Assembly (NCBI GenBank): GCA_032622095.1
Contig: CP136062.1
Coordinates: 1,860,001-1,924,000, forward strand
Length of the DNA stretch: 64,000 nucleotides
DNA from: Siphonodentalium dalli
Taxonomy: Eukaryota > Mollusca > Scaphopoda > Gadilida > Siphonodentaliidae
Direction: 5' to 3'
Shown one piece after another: positions 59,128 through 64,000 of this stretch. Both the position numbers and the translations under genes were made by a program. The notes beneath the pieces are model-generated. The model ran no database searches. It had not been told where the DNA came from and was given only the letters and a program-made list of their open reading frames with translations. Numbering within the stretch: the first letter of the stretch is position 1; each line of letters starts with the position of its first letter.

Positions 59128-60170
59128 TACCAAAATTTATTTCGTCTTCGAATTATATGAAACCTGGAATATAACATCTACCATACACGTTGATCACAAA
59201 ACTGAAAACAGATCGTAATTCCGTTCACAAATGGCTGAGATTTGGGCCCTCAAAATTTTAATCTGGACCTGTATTCGTTCCAATAATCAAAATGTTATCC
59301 GTCTCGGAATCAGACAAAATTTATAACAAACAATCTACGTGAGGAACTAATCACAATACTGAAAACAAAATTAAAATCAATACGAAAATAACTGAGTTAT
59401 GGGCCCTCAAACTTCGCATTTTGGGCCGGGTTTGACAATTTCCCAATCCTGTTACCCAATTTCGAGGTAGGTGTGGGGTCACTTACAAACACATAAGATA
59501 ACACACACATGTTAAGAACAACATATAATCAACATACTTCGTGTTTCCGACCCAAAAATTCGATTCTTTCAGATCATGATTTTCCCTATTATTATACTTC
59601 CATGGTGTAACCAAGGAAGTATATTGTTTTTCTAATGAGCTCGTTTTCCGTTTATTTGGAAATACTCAGAAACTAATGGCAGTATGGACGTAAAATCTCT
59701 AGCGATTGTAGGCGTCCAAGGTCTACTAAAAATAAAGGTATCCGCATGTTGGTCCAATATCTTTTGACAGAGTTATAGCCCTTTTTCGATTATTTTTCAT
59801 TATTATTATTATTATTATGCTTAACTATTTTTCAACGACCTAATCTCTGAAAGTATTAGGATTAGAAAACTCAAAGTTGGTAGGTATGTTGGGGTAAATG
59901 AGTTCTATGCCTTTGGCCCATAACGGATATTGTCCGCGTTTACATCGCGGAGTTATCTCCCTTTATATGAAAAAATGTCATTTTATTATCTCGGAAATTA
60001 TAAGGAGCAGAGCATCGAAAATTGGACCGTATGCACACCTCGATATGCACTACAGCCCACGGGCATCAAAACTTGTGTCCGCGCTTTCCCTGAGGAGTTA
60101 CCGCCCATAAATATGGACACACTATACACCAGGATGAATAAACCAAGGTTGTTTTTTTTTTTTTTTTTTT
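59128..60170. repeat. Dispersed/tandem repeat family, right block, first part
   Basis: 59131-59590 aligns with 31870-32330 (GATGAAAC-TGGAATATAAC, ACATCTACCATA, GATCACAAAACTGAAAACAG, CCCAATTTCGAGG). A junction ATACTTCCATGGTGTAACCA then AGGAAGTATATTG follows at 59593, and a new monomer begins with TTTCCGTTTATTTGGAAATA and GGAGTTATCTCCCTTTATAT. It is cut at about 60115, after CCGCCCATAAATA, by other sequence with a 22-T run. Confidence 0.85.
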
Positions 60171-61450
60171 TTATAAGTGCAGCGCTCTAATTTTTTTATT
60201 GCACATTCAGAATTGGACGCGTGATCCGGATCCGAATATACCGCTTAAAAAAGTTTTTTCCCATAACATTCCGCGTTACTGGGTACGGAAATGTTTCAAC
60301 TATTTTTCCCGCCAAATCTAAACCGCTAATTAAAGAGCAAGATAATATCGTAACAGGTACGCTGATATACTGTATGTACGTCCCAAAAGTTTGACGGCTA
60401 TACTTTAAAAGTAACCTGCCCAACGGAGAATGCGAGTCGGAGTGGGTTTTGACTTTAGGAAAATTCCACAAACATTGCAAAGGGGGGGGGGGGGAATTCA
60501 AACATCGAGATAAAAAATTTTGACGAATACATCTGATGGCTAGTGTTCATGCGCATCCAGAGGGTGATTTTCTAATTTTCAGATGGAACGGTTTACTCTT
60601 GACAACGCTATATATCATAAATATGTATACTTACGTAGTCTATCACTGGCCGATTTTAGCCCCAAATCCAAACGGGATAATGTAGGAGCGAGTTTCACGC
60701 AGGAGCATGTAAGCCGGTATACTGTAGGTACCCCTACAAAATTTGACCGCTCTACTATAAGCGCAACCTGCTCAAGGGAGTGTTTGTGTCGGTGGGTTCA
60801 GATTTGGCAAATTCCACCGAAGATCAAATGGGGAAAATTACTCCGAAAATCAGATATAGAGATAAAAACTTTTCGACGAGTGGATGTCATAAGTAGTATC
60901 TAAACGCAAGATTTGTATGATTTTTAAAGATTTAGATTGGACGGTTTAACCCTGGTAGCGTATAACGTTGTAACGGGTGAAATATATTACTCAAAATCAT
61001 AACATCTCTTCATGACGCAAATTCAAACGGACTTGTCAAGAAGCAAGGCAAATGCATGAACATGCTCACCGATATACTATATAGGTATGTCCGCTCTACT
61101 ATAAAAGTAACCTATTGTCACGATTTGACCTTTCCAAAACCCTACCCGGACAAAAGTTTCCTAGGTATCAAATTTTGTCGAAATCCGTTCGTTTTACTTG
61201 ACCTTGAAGTGACCATTTCGAAGGTCAATTTTAGGTCGGGGCCACAATTTGACCCTCACAAAAGACTCCCCGGACAAATGTATCCCTAGGTATCAAATTT
61301 CGTTGAAATCAGTCTGTTTTGCCCGATCCAAAACCCTCCCTGAATAAAAGTACCTTACTAATCAAATTTTGTCAAAATCCGTCCAGCAGTTTTCCTGGTC
61401 ATAGCTAACAGACAAACAGACAGACAAAAGTCCCAAAATTATATATTACA
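60171..61450. repeat. ~350-bp repeat, three diverged copies, ending in an RTE-like 3' tail
   Basis: Blocks GATATACTGTATGTACGTCC / GTATACTGTAGGTACCCCTA / GATATACTATATAGGTATGT, each followed by TTTGACSGCTMTACTWTAA-like text and GYAACCTGCYCAA, start at about 60362, 60717 and 61067. The third copy runs into GTCAAAATCCGTCCAGCAGT, TTTCCTGGTCATAGCTAACA and GACAAACAGACAGACA. That closing text is typical of 3' ends of RTE-type LINEs and SINEs derived from them. No reverse transcriptase is present. A ~14-G run lies at 60482. Confidence 0.65.
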
Positions 61451-61589
61451 TTTAGAAATGACAATGCAAGTGCACCATCGGATCATAAGGCACCAATATG
61501 CATTCGCATAAAGAGGAACACACATATACGCATGTGGGATGGGATGGAATACCATGGAAGTATATCTGATTCCATGGAATCTGACCTCT

Positions 61590-63290
61590 AGTTATACTTC
61601 CATATTTTAATATGGAAGTATATTGTTATTCAATTTTTTATTTTTCACTATTATTATTATTTATTCTTAATATATTTTGTAACCCTTATATCTCAGAAAG
61701 TTTAAAAGATAAAACATTGAAATTTGGGTAGGTATATGCACCTTTCTGACCTACAGCGACTCGAGACATTTAGGTTTATGTCCCAACTTGCTTACCAGAG
61801 TTATGCCCCTTAAACCAATTTTTTGGAAAATGTTTGTGCCCAGATCTTCATTTATACGAAGCCAAACAGCTGAATTCGGTTTACGTAACCGTGTTAATTA
61901 ACGAAAGGGCACGAATCGAGAAAACTTTCACCAAGGTCAGAATACAATTTGTTGACAAGGGGAGGGGTCCAAAATTTGTCAATTTTTTTCTTGTCACCGA
62001 TTCCAGCCATTTTTGCTCTCGTGTATCTATATGAGGTACTAATGCTACTCGTGTAAGAATTTTGTAAATCGGTTGAGAAATGACCAAGTTATAACACATC
62101 GAAAAATGTGCTAATAAAGTCCATGTGTGGAAAGTGCTTGTGTCCAGATCTTCTCCTAGACGAAGCGCAACAGCTGGATTTGCTCTATGTGTGAGCGTCT
62201 TAAACATAGACAGAAGACAAAACCACGAAATTTTGACAAAGGTCCGCTCAATTGTTTTATGGGCTAGGGGATGGGCAAAATTTGTCAAATTTTTTTTGTC
62301 GCCGATTTGAATCAAAATTGTTGTAAGGTATCTATAAGATGCACTGAGTGTCATCGTGAGTGAATTTTATGGATCGGTTGACAAATGTAGAAATTGTGGC
62401 CCCTTCCTTTTTTCAAGTTTACAGAAAATGCACTATGAATTTGAATTCCTTCAAACAATCGTCACGTGTTTGGTGTCATTCCATGGGGAATTTCTAGTAC
62501 TTCTAAAAGTGTGAACTGACCAACATACATATTGGCCTACATAGTAAAATATTGCCACAATACTTTACCATAAACTGGTAAATATTAAAGGGGCATCAAA
62601 TACGAACACAATGACGCAAAAATTAGCTCGATATCTCGAAAATTGTCCGATATATGACGACTTTTCTACCCGCGTCACCAAATTTCGAGGCATGGGTGGG
62701 GGTCACATCAGAATGTTCCAACTGAACACAGAAATGTCAATAAACCATATTATCGACATTCCAATCAATTCCGCGCGATTCCCTTATTACACGAGTAGCA
62801 TTAGTACGTCGTATAGATACACGACAGCAAAAATGGCTGGAATCGGTGACAAGAAAAAAATTGACATTCAATGTTATTCAATTTTGTATTTTTCACTATT
62901 ATTATTATTTATTCTTAATATATTTTGTAACCCTTATATCTCAGAAAGTTTAAAAGATAAAACATTGAAATTTGGTAGGTATATGCACCTTTCCGACCTA
63001 CAGCGACTAGAGACATTTAGGTTTATGTCCCAACTTGCTTACCAGAGTTATGCCCCTTAAACCATTTTTTTGGAAAAGTTTGTGCCTAGTTTTTACCATA
63101 ACATTGGCCGATATATGACGACTTTTCTACCCGCGTCACCAAATTTCGAGGCATGGGTGGGGGTCACATCAGAATGTTCCAACTGAACACAGAAATGTCA
63201 ATAAACCATATTATCGACATTCCAATCAATTCCGCGCGATTCCCTTATTATACTTCCATATTTTAATATCGAAGTATATTGTTATAATAC
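61590..63290. repeat. Related repeat mosaic with direct and inverted duplications
   Basis: It is bounded by palindromes ATACTTCCATATTTTAATAT + GGAAGTATATTG (61594) and the near-identical one at 63249. A ~180-bp block (TTTGTAACCCTTATATCTCA, TTAAAAGATAAAACATTGAA, GCACCTTTCTGACCTACAGC) occurs at 61670 and 62918. A ~145-bp block (CGATATATGACGACTTTTCT, ACCCGCGTCACCAAATTTCG, ATCAATTCCGCGCGATTCCC) occurs at 62649 and 63109. In addition 62790-62866 is the inverted copy of about 61975-62055 (ATTCCAGCCATTTTTGCT). Frames here are artefacts. Confidence 0.82.
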
Positions 63291-64000
63291 TTCCATATTT
63301 GCCTTTGGCTCATAACGAATATTGTCCGCGTTTATCCCACGGAGTTATCTCCCTTTATATAAAAATATGTGATTTTATTATCTCGGAAATTATAAGGAGC
63401 AGAGCATCGAAAATTGGACCGTATGCACACCTCGATATGCCCTACTGCCCACGGGCATCAAAACTTGTGTCCGCGCTTTCCCTGAGGAGTTACCGCCCAT
63501 AGTTGGCAAACCTCTATTTGATTGTACTCTGTTGTCCTCTTGTATCATTCCAGATAACTGCATGTGGTTTTCATAGTCGTGTTGACAGTTGTCAGTTTAG
63601 TCAGAAAAGGAAAATTTGACAGGGTCGGACATATATATTGACACTGGGGTGGGGGCCAACATTTTCGCAAAATAAAATTTTGATTGACATTCATCTATTT
63701 AAGTTTATGTATTTCCCGAACGAAAACAAACCCATACCGGAAAGGATTTTTGAAATCCGAGAAGAAATGCAAGAGTTACGGGCCCTCAAAGTTTGCAATT
63801 TGGGCCCATGTGCTTGTGTACACATCTCCTCCGAAGATATCGAACATAGGATGACATCTGACACGCCAACGTGTGCGTACGGAAGGGGGCACGCGGTGGG
63901 CCAAATTTTGCCAGTTTCGCTTCATTAGTGTGGGTCTGGGGAGGGGTGGTCCGTGGTACCAATTTTTAATTCTTCTCGGAATCAGATGAAACTTGAAATA
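63291..64000. repeat. Dispersed repeat family, right block, last monomer (runs off the window)
   Basis: It starts inside the monomer with GCCTTTGGCTCATAACGAAT and continues with GGAGTTATCTCCCTTTATAT, GATAACTGCATGTGG, a CATATATATTGACACTGGGG block, CCCATACCGGAAAGGATTTT and a CGAAGATATCGAACATAGGA subunit, closely matching 30940-31600. It shows the family continues beyond the right edge. Confidence 0.88.

Noticed and set aside
30927-63502. A ~70-residue open frame (starting M..MPLAHN.YCP) conserved in five copies at 30927, 32841, 34034, 59898 and 63299
   Set aside because: Comparing the copies at 30927 and 59898 codon by codon, nearly all differences change the amino acid and only about one is silent. 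That is the reverse of purifying selection, so the frame is a passenger of the conserved repeat monomer.

Overview
This is animal nuclear DNA, almost certainly from a marine invertebrate. It is AT-rich, has spliced exons with GT..AG borders, carries no bacterial-type operons, and is dominated by transposons, foldback elements and tandem repeats. The phylum cannot be fixed from sequence alone. The repeat style (abundant ACATGT words, hairpin MITEs, CR1/L2-like LINEs, ~160-bp and ~1-2 kb dispersed repeats) is common in molluscs, echinoderms, hemichordates and amphioxus.

The one host gene I can support is a METTL24-like methyltransferase on the + strand. Four consecutive exons (12187-12306, 14458-14529, 16844-17015, 21438-21737) join in matching phases (2, 2, 0) into one reading frame that ends in a stop. 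The exon or exons for the N-terminus were not found upstream and may lie outside the window. Its introns are full of small non-autonomous DNA transposons: a GGTACT palindrome array, a TTAA-flanked piggyBac-like MITE, AGGGGTACTG elements, perfect hairpins, and a long inverted repeat just before the last exon. A 5S rRNA-derived sequence lies in intron 3.

Upstream (1-12 kb) there are minisatellites (37-bp, 72-bp and ~135-bp units), a 337-bp inverted-repeat element, a 1286-bp TA-flanked element with GCGCTTAAGCGC arrays and a nested palindrome, a ~1 kb tandem duplication (8.9-10.9 kb), and an antisense C-terminal LINE fragment (11.5-11.9 kb).

From 23.8 to 30.4 kb I recognise nothing. From 30.6 to 35.29 kb and again from 59.13 kb to the end there is one dispersed/tandem repeat family with 1.2-2 kb monomers. 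These two blocks look like halves of one array split by a large insertion. The insertion begins with a LINE 5' end and intact ORF1 (35.29-36.6 kb) and ends with a LINE ORF2 and a TCCTA tail (55.1-59.13 kb), with TACC at both edges. I infer a full-length ~5.3 kb LINE that has since been broken by ~18.5 kb of nested material.

That nested material contains a near-identical tandem duplication (36.70-40.52 and 40.52-45.47 kb), MITEs with 9-bp and TA target duplications, a hAT element with a clear 8-bp duplication (47.30-48.23 kb), a ~160-bp tandem array (49.0-51.4 kb) and a long-TIR element (52.01-52.53 kb). The LINE ORF2 carries a stop codon, a frameshift and a second stop, so it is dead in its present form. 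ORF1 is open.
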